A stretch of DNA of 14,247 bases, from positions 8,088 to 22,334 of the forward strand of contig PKWR01000019.1 of the NCBI GenBank assembly GCA_003133285.1, read 5' to 3'. The DNA is from Coriobacteriia bacterium. GTDB lineage: Bacteria > Actinomycetota > Coriobacteriia > Anaerosomatales > PALSA-660. Positions 1 to 7,022 of this stretch are shown in pieces (the first letter of the stretch is position 1; every line of letters begins with the position of its first letter). The position numbers were made by a program, and so were the translations under genes. The notes beneath the pieces were generated by a model that searched no databases, was not told where the DNA came from, and saw only the letters and a program-made list of their open reading frames with translations.

Positions 1-482
1 CCCGAGAGCGTCCCGCCCTTCTGCATGCGGCGTTCCTTGAGGCGCGGGAACAGGTCGTAGGCCTGCGCCATCGACGACTTCACGCCCTCGACGTCCTTGG
101 TGCGCAGGAACGCGCCCATCTCCAGGTTCTCCTCGACGGTCATCCGCGGGAAGATGCGGCGGCCTTCGGGAACCTGGATGACGCCCTTCGCCGTCACCTC
201 GTGGACCGGCATCGCGGAGATGACCTCGCCCAGCAGCCGGATCTCGCCCGACTTGGGGTGCAGGAGGCCGGAGATCGTCTTCAGCGTGGTCGACTTCCCG
301 GCGCCGTTCGCGCCGATCAGGGTGACGATCTCGCCCCGATGGACGTCGACGCTGATCCCCTTGAGCGCTTCGATCGCGCCGTAGAAGGTGTGGATCTTGT
401 CCAACTGCAGGACCAGGTCCCCGCTCACCTGACGCGCGGCGGCCGGCGCCGTGTCGAGCACTGCTTCAGTCTGATCGCTCAT
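1..482 (-). CDS. livF: Branched-chain amino acid ABC transporter ATP-binding protein LivF (partial, C-terminus outside window)
   Basis: One of the two cytoplasmic ATPases that power the Liv (HAAT-family) importer for leucine/isoleucine/valine or similar amino acids. About 160 residues are present. The Walker A motif GANGAGKST lies near residues 57-65, and the LivF-typical stretch VPEGRRIFPRMTVEENL follows near 107-123. The frame runs into the window edge just as the ABC signature begins (TLSG), so Walker B and the H-loop are missing only because the window ends. The ATG at 482 lies 14 bases after the livG stop and has a GAGG-type ribosome site. The N-terminus carries about 20 residues before the first ABC strand, slightly long for the family, so a downstream start is possible. 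It is the last visible gene of livKHMGF. LivF and LivG are close paralogues; the PEGRRIFP motif and last position in the operon favour LivF. Confidence 0.95.
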   Translation of the reverse strand, partial: MSDQTEAVLDTAPAAARQVSGDLVLQLDKIHTFYGAIEALKGISVDVHRGEIVTLIGANGAGKSTTLKTISGLLHPKSGEIRLLGEVISAMPVHEVTAKGVIQVPEGRRIFPRMTVEENLEMGAFLRTKDVEGVKSSMAQAYDLFPRLKERRMQKGGTLS

Positions 483-496
483 GGGTTCTACCTCAC

Positions 497-1279
497 TCAC
501 GCCTGGGCCAGCATTGCCTCGGCGCCCACACCGAGGTAGGCCACGATGACCTTGGGGTCCTTCTGGATCTCTTCCGGCTTGCCCTCGGCGATCAGCTCGC
601 CGAAGTCCAGCACGTAGATGCGGTCGGCGATGTCCATGACGACCTTCATGTCGTGCTCGATCAGGAGGACGGTCACGCCGCTCGTACGGATACGGCCGAT
701 GAGACGCGTGAGATCGGCCGACTCCTGCGGGTTCATGCCTGCGGCGGGCTCGTCCAGCAGCAGCAGCTGGGGCTCGGTCGCCAACGCGCGGGCGATCTCG
801 AGCCGGCGCTGGGCGCCGTACGGGAGGTTCTTGGCGAGCTCGTTCGCCTTGTCGGCCAGCCCGACGAACTGCAGGCGCTTGAGGGCCTCGGCGACGGTCG
901 CCGCCTCCTCGCGCTTGAAGCCCGGGGTGCGCAGGACCGCCTGCCACGGGCCCGCCTTGCTGCGCGTGTGCCGGCCGACCATGACGTTCTCGAGCGTCGT
1001 CATGTTGGCGAACAGGCGGATGTTCTGGAACGTCCGCGCGATGCCCATGCGGCAGATCTGGTTCGGCTTCTTGCCCGACACGGACTGACCACTGAAAGTG
1101 AGGCTTCCAGAGGTCGGCTTGTAGATCCCGGTGAGCATGTTGAAGAAGGTCGTCTTGCCGGCCCCGTTCGGGCCGATGAGGGCGACGATCTCCCCTTCTT
1201 CGATATGCATGCTGACGTCGTTGACGGCCTTCAGGCCGCCGAACTGCATCGTTGTCTTCGTGGCTTCGACGAGCGCCAT
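497..1279 (-). CDS. livG: Branched-chain amino acid ABC transporter ATP-binding protein LivG
   Basis: Second ATPase of the Liv importer, 260 residues, a normal length for LivG. Walker A GPNGAGKTT is at 36-44, the Q-loop within ARTFQNIRLF at 81-90, the signature LPYGAQRRLEIARAL at 152-166, Walker B LLLLDEP at 172-178, and the switch histidine at 209 (IEHDM). The signature is LPYGA where LSYGQ is commoner, a mild divergence unlikely to abolish function. The ARTFQN element and the long helical insert near 103-135 are LivG hallmarks that separate it from LivF. The ATG at 1279 is preceded by an AGGA ribosome site. The gene lies 25 bases after livM and 14 bases before livF, so it is cotranscribed with them. 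It acts at the inner face of the membrane with LivF as the ATP-hydrolysing pair. Confidence 0.96.
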   Translation of the reverse strand: MALVEATKTTMQFGGLKAVNDVSMHIEEGEIVALIGPNGAGKTTFFNMLTGIYKPTSGSLTFSGQSVSGKKPNQICRMGIARTFQNIRLFANMTTLENVMVGRHTRSKAGPWQAVLRTPGFKREEAATVAEALKRLQFVGLADKANELAKNLPYGAQRRLEIARALATEPQLLLLDEPAAGMNPQESADLTRLIGRIRTSGVTVLLIEHDMKVVMDIADRIYVLDFGELIAEGKPEEIQKDPKVIVAYLGVGAEAMLAQA

Positions 1280-1304
1280 GGTGTCCTCAGCTCTCCGTCG
1301 GCGG

Positions 1305-2537
1305 TTACAGGTCGTGCTCGGAGCGGTCGGCTCCGTGCTTGAGGTCCCACAGCGACTGGTCCTCTTCCTCGAGGACCTTCTCGTCCTCGGGATGGAGCTC
1401 CTGCGCGCGCCGGGTGGACGGGATCATGCCCTGCGGCCGGACCGCCATCATGATGACCATGAGCAGGCCGAACACGAGGTAGCGGTAGCCGGAGATGGCC
1501 GACGCGAGCGTCGGGTCGATGACGCCGGCCAGCAGTGGTGACTGGGCGACGCCACGGATCATCTCGGGGATGCCGGCGATGAGCGCCGCGCCGACGATGA
1601 CGCCCGGGATGGAGCCCATGCCGCCGAGCACGACCATCGTCACGATGAAGACCGACTCCATGAACGTGAACGACTCCGGTGAGACGAAGCCCTGCGCGTT
1701 GGCGAACACGACGCCGGCCAGGCCGCCCCACAGCGCGCCGAGCGCGAACGCCCAGAGCTTGGAGGTCATGATGTTGACCCCGACGGAGCTCGCGGCCACC
1801 TCGTCCTCGCGCATCGCGACCCACGCGCGCCCGAGCCGCGAGTTGTCGAGGCGCCTGACGACGAAGACCGCCAGGATGATCAGCAGCACGACGATGTAGT
1901 ACCAGTACAGGTTCACCGAGAAGATGAAGTTGAAGCCGATCGCAGGGATCGCGATCGGGAGCAGCTGCAGCTGTGCGAGGCCCAGCGGCTGCGCGATCGG
2001 CGCCATCATGCCGTAGGCGCCCTTCGTCAGTCCCAGGAAGTCGTTCGTGGCGAGGATGCGGATGATCTCGCCGAATCCGAGCGTCACGATGGCCAGGTAG
2101 TCACCGCGAAGCCGCAGGACCGGTGTTCCCAGAGCGAGACCGGTGAGCGCCGCGATGATCGCCGCCACGGGCAGCATCACGAGGAACTGGGAACTCACGA
2201 GGAAGTCCCTCAGTCCCACGTTGCTGATCGTCTGGACGACCGCGACGAACTTCTCGCCGAGGATGACCGCCGCGTACGCCCCCATCGCGTAGAACGCGAC
2301 GTATCCCAGGTCGAGAAGGCCCGCGTAGCCGACGACGATGTTGAGGCCCAAGGCCAGCAGCACGTAGATGCCGATGATGCCGAGCACCCGGACGAAGAAG
2401 CTCATCGTCTGGAAGCCCTGCAGCAACACCGGGGCGAACACGACCAGCACACCCAGAAGGACGGCGAGAGCGATCTTGCCACGGCTCCACGAGCCCGACT
2501 GGACGTTGGTCCGGATATCCATCTTTGATCCGCCCAT
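1305..2537 (-). CDS. livM: Branched-chain amino acid ABC transporter permease LivM
   Basis: Integral membrane permease of the Liv importer, 410 residues. It is highly hydrophobic, with a run of membrane helices from about residue 22. The LivM-type motif GLNIVVGYAGLLDLGYVAF lies near 64-82. The cytoplasmic coupling loop AMREDEVAASSVGVN, which contacts the ATPases, lies in the second half, followed by the conserved AFALGALWGGLAGV and a GGMGSIPG loop. The last ~40 residues (after MAVRPQGMIP) are charged and presumably cytoplasmic. The ATG at 2537 is chosen because GGAGAAGG sits at good spacing inside the end of livH, whose stop is only 2 bases away, which suggests translational coupling. An internal ATG at 2522 (MDIRTN) is possible but has a weaker ribosome site. 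Confidence 0.95.
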   Translation of the reverse strand: MGGSKMDIRTNVQSGSWSRGKIALAVLLGVLVVFAPVLLQGFQTMSFFVRVLGIIGIYVLLALGLNIVVGYAGLLDLGYVAFYAMGAYAAVILGEKFVAVVQTISNVGLRDFLVSSQFLVMLPVAAIIAALTGLALGTPVLRLRGDYLAIVTLGFGEIIRILATNDFLGLTKGAYGMMAPIAQPLGLAQLQLLPIAIPAIGFNFIFSVNLYWYYIVVLLIILAVFVVRRLDNSRLGRAWVAMREDEVAASSVGVNIMTSKLWAFALGALWGGLAGVVFANAQGFVSPESFTFMESVFIVTMVVLGGMGSIPGVIVGAALIAGIPEMIRGVAQSPLLAGVIDPTLASAISGYRYLVFGLLMVIMMAVRPQGMIPSTRRAQELHPEDEKVLEEEDQSLWDLKHGADRSEHDL

Positions 2538-2539
2538 AG

Positions 2540-3490
2540 CTACACCTTCTCCACGACGGACTCGCCGAGCAGGCCGCCCGGACGGAAGATCAGGACCAGG
2601 ATCAGGATGACGAAGGCGACGACGTCCTTGTAGCCGGTCGAGAGGAACCCGGCCGCGAGCGACTCGATGATGCCGAGCACGAAGCCGCCCAGCATGGCGC
2701 CTCTCAGGTTGCCGATACCACCGATAACGGCCGCGGTGAAGGACTTGATGCCGGGGAGGAACCCCATGTTCCAGTTCACCGTGCCGTAGTACATGCCATT
2801 GAAGATGCCCGCGACGGCCCCGAGGGCGGGTCCGATGAAGAACGCGAGCGCGATGACCGTGTTGATGTTGACGCCCATCAGCCCGGCCGCGTCACGGTCC
2901 TGTGAGGTGGCGCGCATGGCCTTGCCGATGCGCGTCTTGCCCACGAACGTGTCGAGCACGATCAGGATGAGTACGACCGAGACCAGGATGAAGATCTGGA
3001 GCGTGCTGATCGATGCGTTGCCGTAGATCTTGAGATCGATGACCGGGAACACCTGCGGGAACGGCAGTGCCTTGCTGTCGACCCACAGCAGCACCGCGTT
3101 CTGCAGGAAGATCGAAACGCCGATCGCCGAGATGAGCGGCGCGAGGCGCGGCGCGTTGCGCAGCGGCCGGTAGGCGGTCCGCTCGATGACCACGCCGAGC
3201 AGTCCGACGGCGATCCCCGCCACCAGGAACACGATGGTGAACAGGAGCACGAGTCCGATGCCGTTCTTCGTGAGGAAGGCGACGGCGCCGGACCCGACGA
3301 GCTTGGGGTTGGTGAGGCCCGTCAACGTGAACAGGCCGACGTAGGCACCCGCCATGAACATCTCGCTGTGAGCGAAGTTGATCATGAGCATGATGCCGTA
3401 CACCAGTGTGTAGCCGAGTGCGATCAGTGCGTACATTCCACCCAGCGTGACGCCGTTCACCATCTGCTGGATGAGAGTAGAGAGAGCCAC
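2540..3490 (-). CDS. livH: Branched-chain amino acid ABC transporter permease LivH
   Basis: Partner permease of LivM, 316 residues from the chosen start. The start is the GTG at 3490 (ALSTLIQQMVNGVTLGG), preceded by a clear GAGGGGAA ribosome site. The open frame continues upstream to 3607, but those residues are Arg/Pro-rich, not membrane-like, and run into the intercistronic hairpin region. The LivH motif GGMYALIALGYTLVYGIMLM is near 17-36 and is followed by INFAHSEMFMAGAY. The coupling loop MRATSQDRDAAGLMGVN is near 200, followed by helices ending in FRPGGLLGE. It follows livK after a gap of about 195 bases containing a hairpin and abuts livM (2-base gap). It forms the membrane channel with LivM. 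Confidence 0.95.
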   Translation of the reverse strand: MALSTLIQQMVNGVTLGGMYALIALGYTLVYGIMLMINFAHSEMFMAGAYVGLFTLTGLTNPKLVGSGAVAFLTKNGIGLVLLFTIVFLVAGIAVGLLGVVIERTAYRPLRNAPRLAPLISAIGVSIFLQNAVLLWVDSKALPFPQVFPVIDLKIYGNASISTLQIFILVSVVLILIVLDTFVGKTRIGKAMRATSQDRDAAGLMGVNINTVIALAFFIGPALGAVAGIFNGMYYGTVNWNMGFLPGIKSFTAAVIGGIGNLRGAMLGGFVLGIIESLAAGFLSTGYKDVVAFVILILVLIFRPGGLLGESVVEKV

Positions 3491-3613
3491 GTGTTCCCCT
3501 CGTTTCCCTGCCGCGGCCGCTTGGTGAGACCGCCGGAATCGTAGCACGGCCCTGGGGCGCCCTCGGTCTTCGCATGGCTGCGGGCGCAGAGCCGACCCGG
3601 TACCCACCGAGAA

Positions 3614-3649
3614 AGCCCGGGCGGGGCTTGTGGTGCACCCGCCCGGGCT
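3614..3649 (-). terminator. Strong hairpin between livK and livH (terminator or attenuator)
   Basis: A perfect 12-bp inverted repeat (AGCCCGGGCGGG at 3614-3625, its complement at 3638-3649) with a 12-base loop. Read on the minus strand it comes 36 bases after the livK stop and is followed by a short TTTC tract. It could be a leaky intrinsic terminator or an mRNA-stabilising hairpin giving livK (needed in excess) more product than the transporter genes. The T tract is short, so complete termination is doubtful. The rest of the 195-base gap to livH shows no gene. Confidence 0.65.
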
Positions 3650-3685
3650 CCCGGAGTCTCTTACATCTGGAAGGTCAGAGCTGCG

Positions 3686-4897
3686 TTACTTGACGTACGG
3701 GATCCACACGCCGCCCTTGACCACATACAGCGTGATGGCCTTGTTGGTGGTGTCGCCGTTGGCGTCGAACGCGATCGCGCCCGTGATGCCCTCGTAGTTC
3801 GTGGCGGCAACGGCGGCGATAACCGCGGCGCGGCCCTCAGGAGAGGTGACCTTCGCGGCGGTGACCTTGCCGGCTGCGGCGAGGACGCCCTTCATGATGA
3901 CCGTCGCGGCGTCGTACGAGTACGCGTCGTATGCGGCGATCTCATCGTTGGGGTACGCGGCCTTGAACTCGGTCGTGAACTTCTCGCCGGCAGGGAGCTG
4001 GGCCAGCGGGAGGCCGACGGAGGTGGCGAAGTCGCCCTCAGCGTTGGCGGCACCGGCGAGCTTGATGTACTGGCCGTCGTAGAGACCGTCGCCACCCATC
4101 ATCGGGACCTTCACGCCGCCGTCCTTGAGCTGCTTGGAGAGCAGCGCGCCGGCGTTGTACACGCCGCCGTAGTAGACCAGGTCCGGGTTCGTGGCCTTGA
4201 TCTTGGTGACGAGGGCCTTGAAGTCCGTGTCCTTGTCGCCGGTCTTCTCGCGACCGAGGACCTTGCCGCCCTTGGCGGTGAACTCCTTGCCGAACTCGTC
4301 GGCGAGGCCGGTGCCGTACGGGGTCGAGTCGTCGACGATGAAGACGGCCTTCTTGCCCAGGTCGCCGGTGGCACGGTCAGCGGCCGCGGGGCCCTGGACC
4401 GAGTCGATCGTGCAGACGCGGAAGACGTTCTTGAGACCCTGCAGGGTGAGCTGCGGGTTCGTGGAGGCCGGCGACACCATGACGATGTTCGCGCGGCTGT
4501 AGACAGCAGATGACGGGATGGAGACGCCCGAGTTCAGGTGGCCCATGACGCCCACGAGGTTCGGGTTCGAGGCGAACTGGTTGGCGACGTTGACGCCCGT
4601 CTTGGGGTCGCCCTGGTCGTCACCGGTGGTGCTGGTGAACGTGATTCCGGCGGCCTTCGCCTCAGGGGACTTGTTCATGTCCGCGATGGCGAGCTTGGCG
4701 CCGCGCTCCATGCCGAGACCGAGTGCGGTCGCGCCCTGGGTGATCGGGGCGCCGATGCCGATCGTGATGCTGACGGGCGCGGTACCGCCCGTGGTGCCTC
4801 CGCCTGTGGTCGACGCTCCGCAACCGGTGACGACCAGCGCCACGGCAGCGAGCACGGCGACGACGGACAGGTACTTCTTGAACTTGCCCATGCTCAT
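3686..4897 (-). CDS. livK: Branched-chain amino acid ABC transporter substrate-binding lipoprotein LivK
   Basis: Extracellular amino-acid-binding protein (type I periplasmic-binding fold, Leu/Ile/Val-binding family) that captures substrate and hands it to LivHM. 403 residues from the ATG at 4897, which has an AGAGGAAAGGG ribosome site; an ATG two codons later (4891) is an alternative. The N-terminus is a lipoprotein signal: basic KFKKY, a hydrophobic stretch, then lipobox VVTGC with the lipidated cysteine at about residue 26, followed by a Gly/Thr linker. This fits a cell with lipid-anchored binding proteins, as in Gram-positives. Family landmarks include GHLNSGVSIPSS followed by VMVSPASTNPQLT, the hinge region VFIVDDSTPYGTGLADEFG, and YDAYSYDAATV near the C-terminus. 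The amino acid bound cannot be told from sequence alone. Confidence 0.95.
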   Translation of the reverse strand: MSMGKFKKYLSVVAVLAAVALVVTGCGASTTGGGTTGGTAPVSITIGIGAPITQGATALGLGMERGAKLAIADMNKSPEAKAAGITFTSTTGDDQGDPKTGVNVANQFASNPNLVGVMGHLNSGVSIPSSAVYSRANIVMVSPASTNPQLTLQGLKNVFRVCTIDSVQGPAAADRATGDLGKKAVFIVDDSTPYGTGLADEFGKEFTAKGGKVLGREKTGDKDTDFKALVTKIKATNPDLVYYGGVYNAGALLSKQLKDGGVKVPMMGGDGLYDGQYIKLAGAANAEGDFATSVGLPLAQLPAGEKFTTEFKAAYPNDEIAAYDAYSYDAATVIMKGVLAAAGKVTAAKVTSPEGRAAVIAAVAATNYEGITGAIAFDANGDTTNKAITLYVVKGGVWIPYVK

Positions 4898-4982
4898 CCC
4901 TTTCCTCTGACTTGACTGCCCTGATCTGCTGGCCGGGTGGCTCGAAGATCTCCCTGGATACACCCTGCCTCAGGATTCAGCG

Positions 4983-5001
4983 AGTGTATCAGAGCGATAC
5001 A
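4983..5001 (-). promoter_or_regulatory. Candidate livK operator/promoter (palindrome over a -10-like hexamer)
   Basis: TGTATC-N5-GATACA (4985-5001) is a 6-bp-arm inverted repeat about 90 bases upstream of livK. On the minus strand it overlaps TACACT (4983-4988), a plausible -10 hexamer, but no good -35 is seen. A further GATACA half-site lies at 4957-4962. A repressor binding here would block livK transcription. The rest of the 290-base gap 4898-5187 shows no convincing gene or terminator. Confidence 0.35.
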
Positions 5002-5187
5002 AGGAGTAACAGCGCAAGAACGCAGTTTCGAGGGGGCCGCGACCCGCATGTTTCGTGCGTGTTTCGTCGTCGTGCGGGGAGGCCGGCGCGCGGAGTCCGA
5101 GCACGGCTCCGACCTGATGGAAGCGGCTCCCGAATGGATATACGGAGGCCGCTCGAAGTGCAGGACCGCGACGAAGACCGCGCGGCG

Positions 5188-5604
5188 TCAGATGTAGTAC
5201 ATCGGCGCGACCTCGGCATCGAGCTCACGCTGCCGCGCGGCCAGGTCGGCCAGGGTCGTGTCGTGCAGCGCCAGCTCGAGCGAGGCGGATGCGGCGACCC
5301 ACATCTCGGTGACCGCGGAGCCCGTCACGTGCGGCACGTCGAGGACGAGGTGTTGCACCGCCCGGACGACCTCCCCGACCGTGATCTCGTCCGCCGGCCG
5401 CAGGAGCGCGCAGCCACCGCCCGCGCCCCGGCGGCAGTCGACGATCCCGGCCCGCGCCAGCCCCGTGAACTGCTGCTCCACGAACCGGCGCGGCAGTCCG
5501 AGCGCGTCGGCGATGTCGCCCGCGGCGACGTAGACGCCGGGAGGCTGCTGGGCCAGCGCGGTGAGGGCGCGGACGGCGTAGTCCAGGCGCTGAGAGACTC
5601 TCAC
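5188..5604 (-). CDS. Rrf2-family transcriptional regulator (CymR/IscR-like), coupled to cysK
   Basis: Small winged-helix DNA-binding protein, 138 residues from the GTG at 5604. The Rrf2 pattern is clear: VSQRLDYAVRALTALA at the N-terminus, the recognition-helix region IADALGLPRRFVEQQFTGLARAGIV at about 31-55 and the wing RGAGGGCALLRPADEITVGEVVRA at about 59-82. Only two cysteines are present (about 57 and 65, both around the wing). The three-cysteine Fe-S cluster site of IscR, normally near residues 90-105, is absent, so an IscR-type cluster is unlikely and a CymR-like role is more likely. The GTG start overlaps the cysK stop as GTGA, with GAGGGAT upstream, so translation is probably coupled. 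The open frame extends to 5622, but that start lies inside cysK and has no better site. Target genes are not shown by sequence; cysK itself is the natural guess. Confidence 0.88.
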   Translation of the reverse strand: MRVSQRLDYAVRALTALAQQPPGVYVAAGDIADALGLPRRFVEQQFTGLARAGIVDCRRGAGGGCALLRPADEITVGEVVRAVQHLVLDVPHVTGSAVTEMWVAASASLELALHDTTLADLAARQRELDAEVAPMYYI

Positions 5605-6560
5605 TCGCCGTATCCCTCCCACAGGGGCGTCGACAGGTAGCGCTCGCCCGTCGACGGAGCGATCGTGACGATGACCTTGCCGGCCGACTCGGGGCGCGCG
5701 GCCAGCCGCAACGCCGCGGCGACGTTGGCGCCCGACGAGATCCCGACGAAGACGCCCTCCTCGGCTGCGAGGCGACGCGCCATCGCGATCGAGGCGGGTC
5801 CGTCGACGTGCTCGACCTCGTCGAGGACGCCCAGGTCGAGGGTCACCGGGATGAAGTTGGCGCCGATGCCTTGGATCCCGTGCGGGCCGGGGGTGAGCGT
5901 CTCGCCCGCGAGCTTCTGGGAGATGATCGGCGACTCCGACGGTTCCACCGCCACCGCGAGCGTCCCGGGACGGGCCTCCTTCAGGAAGCGCCCGGCACCG
6001 CTGATGGTGCCGCCCGTCCCGACCCCGGCCACGAACGCATAGAGCTCTTCGTCACCGAGGGCCGCATCGATCTCGGGGCCGGTGGTGGCGTAGTGCGCCT
6101 GGGGGTTCGCCGGGTTGTCGAACTGGCCCGGGATGAACGCTCCCTCGATACCGTCCGCGACCTCGCGCGCCTTGTCGACGGCGCCCTTCATGCCCAGTGC
6201 CCGGTCGGTCAGCACCAGCTCTGCGCCGTACGCCGCGAAGAGCTTGCGGCGCTCGATGGAGAACGACTCGGGCATCGTGAGCACCACGCGGTAGCCCCGG
6301 GCCGCGCCGACCAGCGCGAGGGCGATGCCGGTGTTGCCGCTGGTCGGCTCGACGATCACCGACCGGCCGGGGGCGATGAGGCCGCGGGCCTCCGCGTCGT
6401 CGATCATCGCCCGGCCGATCCGGTCCTTGACGGAACCGCCGGGATTGCGCGACTCGAGCTTGATGTAGACGCGACCCGGAAGGCCGGCGCCGAGCTTGTC
6501 GAGACGGACGAGCGGCGTCGAGCCGATGGTGTCGACCACGCCGGGGAGTCTTTGTGTCAT
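5601..6560 (-). CDS. cysK: Cysteine synthase A (O-acetylserine sulfhydrylase)
   Basis: PLP enzyme that makes cysteine from O-acetylserine and sulfide in the cytoplasm. 319 residues, normal for CysK. PLP-binding lysine is K45 in GGSVKDRIG. The substrate loop PTSGNTG is at 72-78, the phosphate-binding GVGTGGTISG at 179-188, the SSGAN motif at 275-279, and the C-terminal signature ERYLSTPLWEG matches bacterial CysK. The short N-terminus and lack of a CBS domain exclude cystathionine beta-synthase of the long type. The ATG at 6560 has a perfect GGAGGT five bases upstream; a GTG one codon earlier is too close to it. The C-terminus ends GYGE and lacks the terminal Ile that docks CysK into serine acetyltransferase in enterics. 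It forms a two-gene operon with the following Rrf2 regulator (4-base overlap). Confidence 0.95.
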   Translation of the reverse strand: MTQRLPGVVDTIGSTPLVRLDKLGAGLPGRVYIKLESRNPGGSVKDRIGRAMIDDAEARGLIAPGRSVIVEPTSGNTGIALALVGAARGYRVVLTMPESFSIERRKLFAAYGAELVLTDRALGMKGAVDKAREVADGIEGAFIPGQFDNPANPQAHYATTGPEIDAALGDEELYAFVAGVGTGGTISGAGRFLKEARPGTLAVAVEPSESPIISQKLAGETLTPGPHGIQGIGANFIPVTLDLGVLDEVEHVDGPASIAMARRLAAEEGVFVGISSGANVAAALRLAARPESAGKVIVTIAPSTGERYLSTPLWEGYGE

Positions 6561-6605
6561 CACGGACCTCCGCAGAACGATGAGAGCGTCTGGAACCTCG
6601 CACCG

Positions 6606-6634
6606 ACTGTACCCGCGTGCGGCGCCGCATACAA
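6606..6634 (-). promoter_or_regulatory. Candidate cysK promoter
   Basis: On the minus strand TTGTAT (6629-6634) and TACAGT (6606-6611) are separated by exactly 17 bases, matching sigma-70-type spacing with partial consensus agreement (3/6 and 4/6). Transcription would begin roughly 35-40 bases before the cysK ATG. The call rests on spacing and hexamers only. Confidence 0.35.
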
Positions 6635-6642
6635 CGGGGGAT

Positions 6643-6672
6643 AGCGCACTACTGCTATGCTATTAGTGCGCT
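6643..6672. promoter_or_regulatory. Palindromic candidate operator upstream of cysK
   Basis: A perfect 9-bp inverted repeat, AGCGCACTA (6643-6651) and TAGTGCGCT (6664-6672), around a 12-base centre. It sits just upstream of the proposed cysK -35 and also 74 bases before the divergent plus-strand gene at 6746, so it could control either. There is no T tract on either side, which argues against a terminator. Binding by the adjacent Rrf2 protein is an inference. Confidence 0.45.
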
Positions 6673-6745
6673 TATATGCGCGCTCCGACCCACGCAGGGT
6701 TTGCGGTACGCTGAGATCGACGGGTCGCGAACGAGGGGGCGCAGG

Positions 6746-7015
6746 GTGCGGCTGTGGTTCTGGGCGTGGGTGATCGTGGCCGCCGGCATCGCCGTCGGCA
6801 GCGCGCTCGCGCGCGACCGGGCTTCGGCCCCCTTCGCGTTCGGAGCGGCGTGCGCCGCGGCCCTCGAGGCCGCCGGCGGCAGCCCCGGCGCGGAGTGGCT
6901 CGTCTTCGCGGGCGTCTCGAGCGTGGTGTTCATCGCCGTCAACCGCAGGCGCCACCGGCGACGCCACGCGTGGACAGGCAACGGGCGTCACGGCGTCGGC
7001 CGCTCGCAGGACTGA
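6746..7015 (+). CDS. Small two-helix membrane protein, NfeD-like transmembrane part only
   Basis: 89 residues from a GTG at 6746 with GAGGGGG at good spacing; the longer open frame upstream overlaps the palindrome and is not protein-like. Two hydrophobic stretches are seen, about 4-21 (FWAWVIVAAGIAVGSAL) and 49-65 (AEWLVFAGVSSVVFIAV), around an Ala/Gly-rich middle segment FAFGAACAAALEAAGG. The tail is strongly basic (RRRHRRRH). The pattern of a W-rich first helix, an FxFGAAxAAxLxxxGxxP-like middle and a last helix followed by R-rich residues resembles the membrane portion of short NfeD-family proteins, but the soluble OB-fold domain is absent. It is divergent from cysK and convergent with the FTR-Rieske gene (7-base gap). 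The function is unknown and the NfeD relationship is tentative. Confidence 0.6.
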   Translation: MRLWFWAWVIVAAGIAVGSALARDRASAPFAFGAACAAALEAAGGSPGAEWLVFAGVSSVVFIAVNRRRHRRRHAWTGNGRHGVGRSQD

Positions 7016-7022
7016 CGCGGAC

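Noticed and set aside
1..482. livF as a truncated pseudogene
   Set aside because: The frame is intact up to the window boundary; the loss is only the edge of the sequence given.
3491..3607. Extension of livH upstream to position 3607
   Set aside because: The added residues are Arg/Pro-rich and non-membrane, and a clean GAGGGGAA ribosome site marks the GTG at 3490.
6643..6672. The cysK-upstream palindrome as an intrinsic terminator
   Set aside because: It lacks a T tract on both sides and lies between two divergent gene starts where no transcript needs to end.
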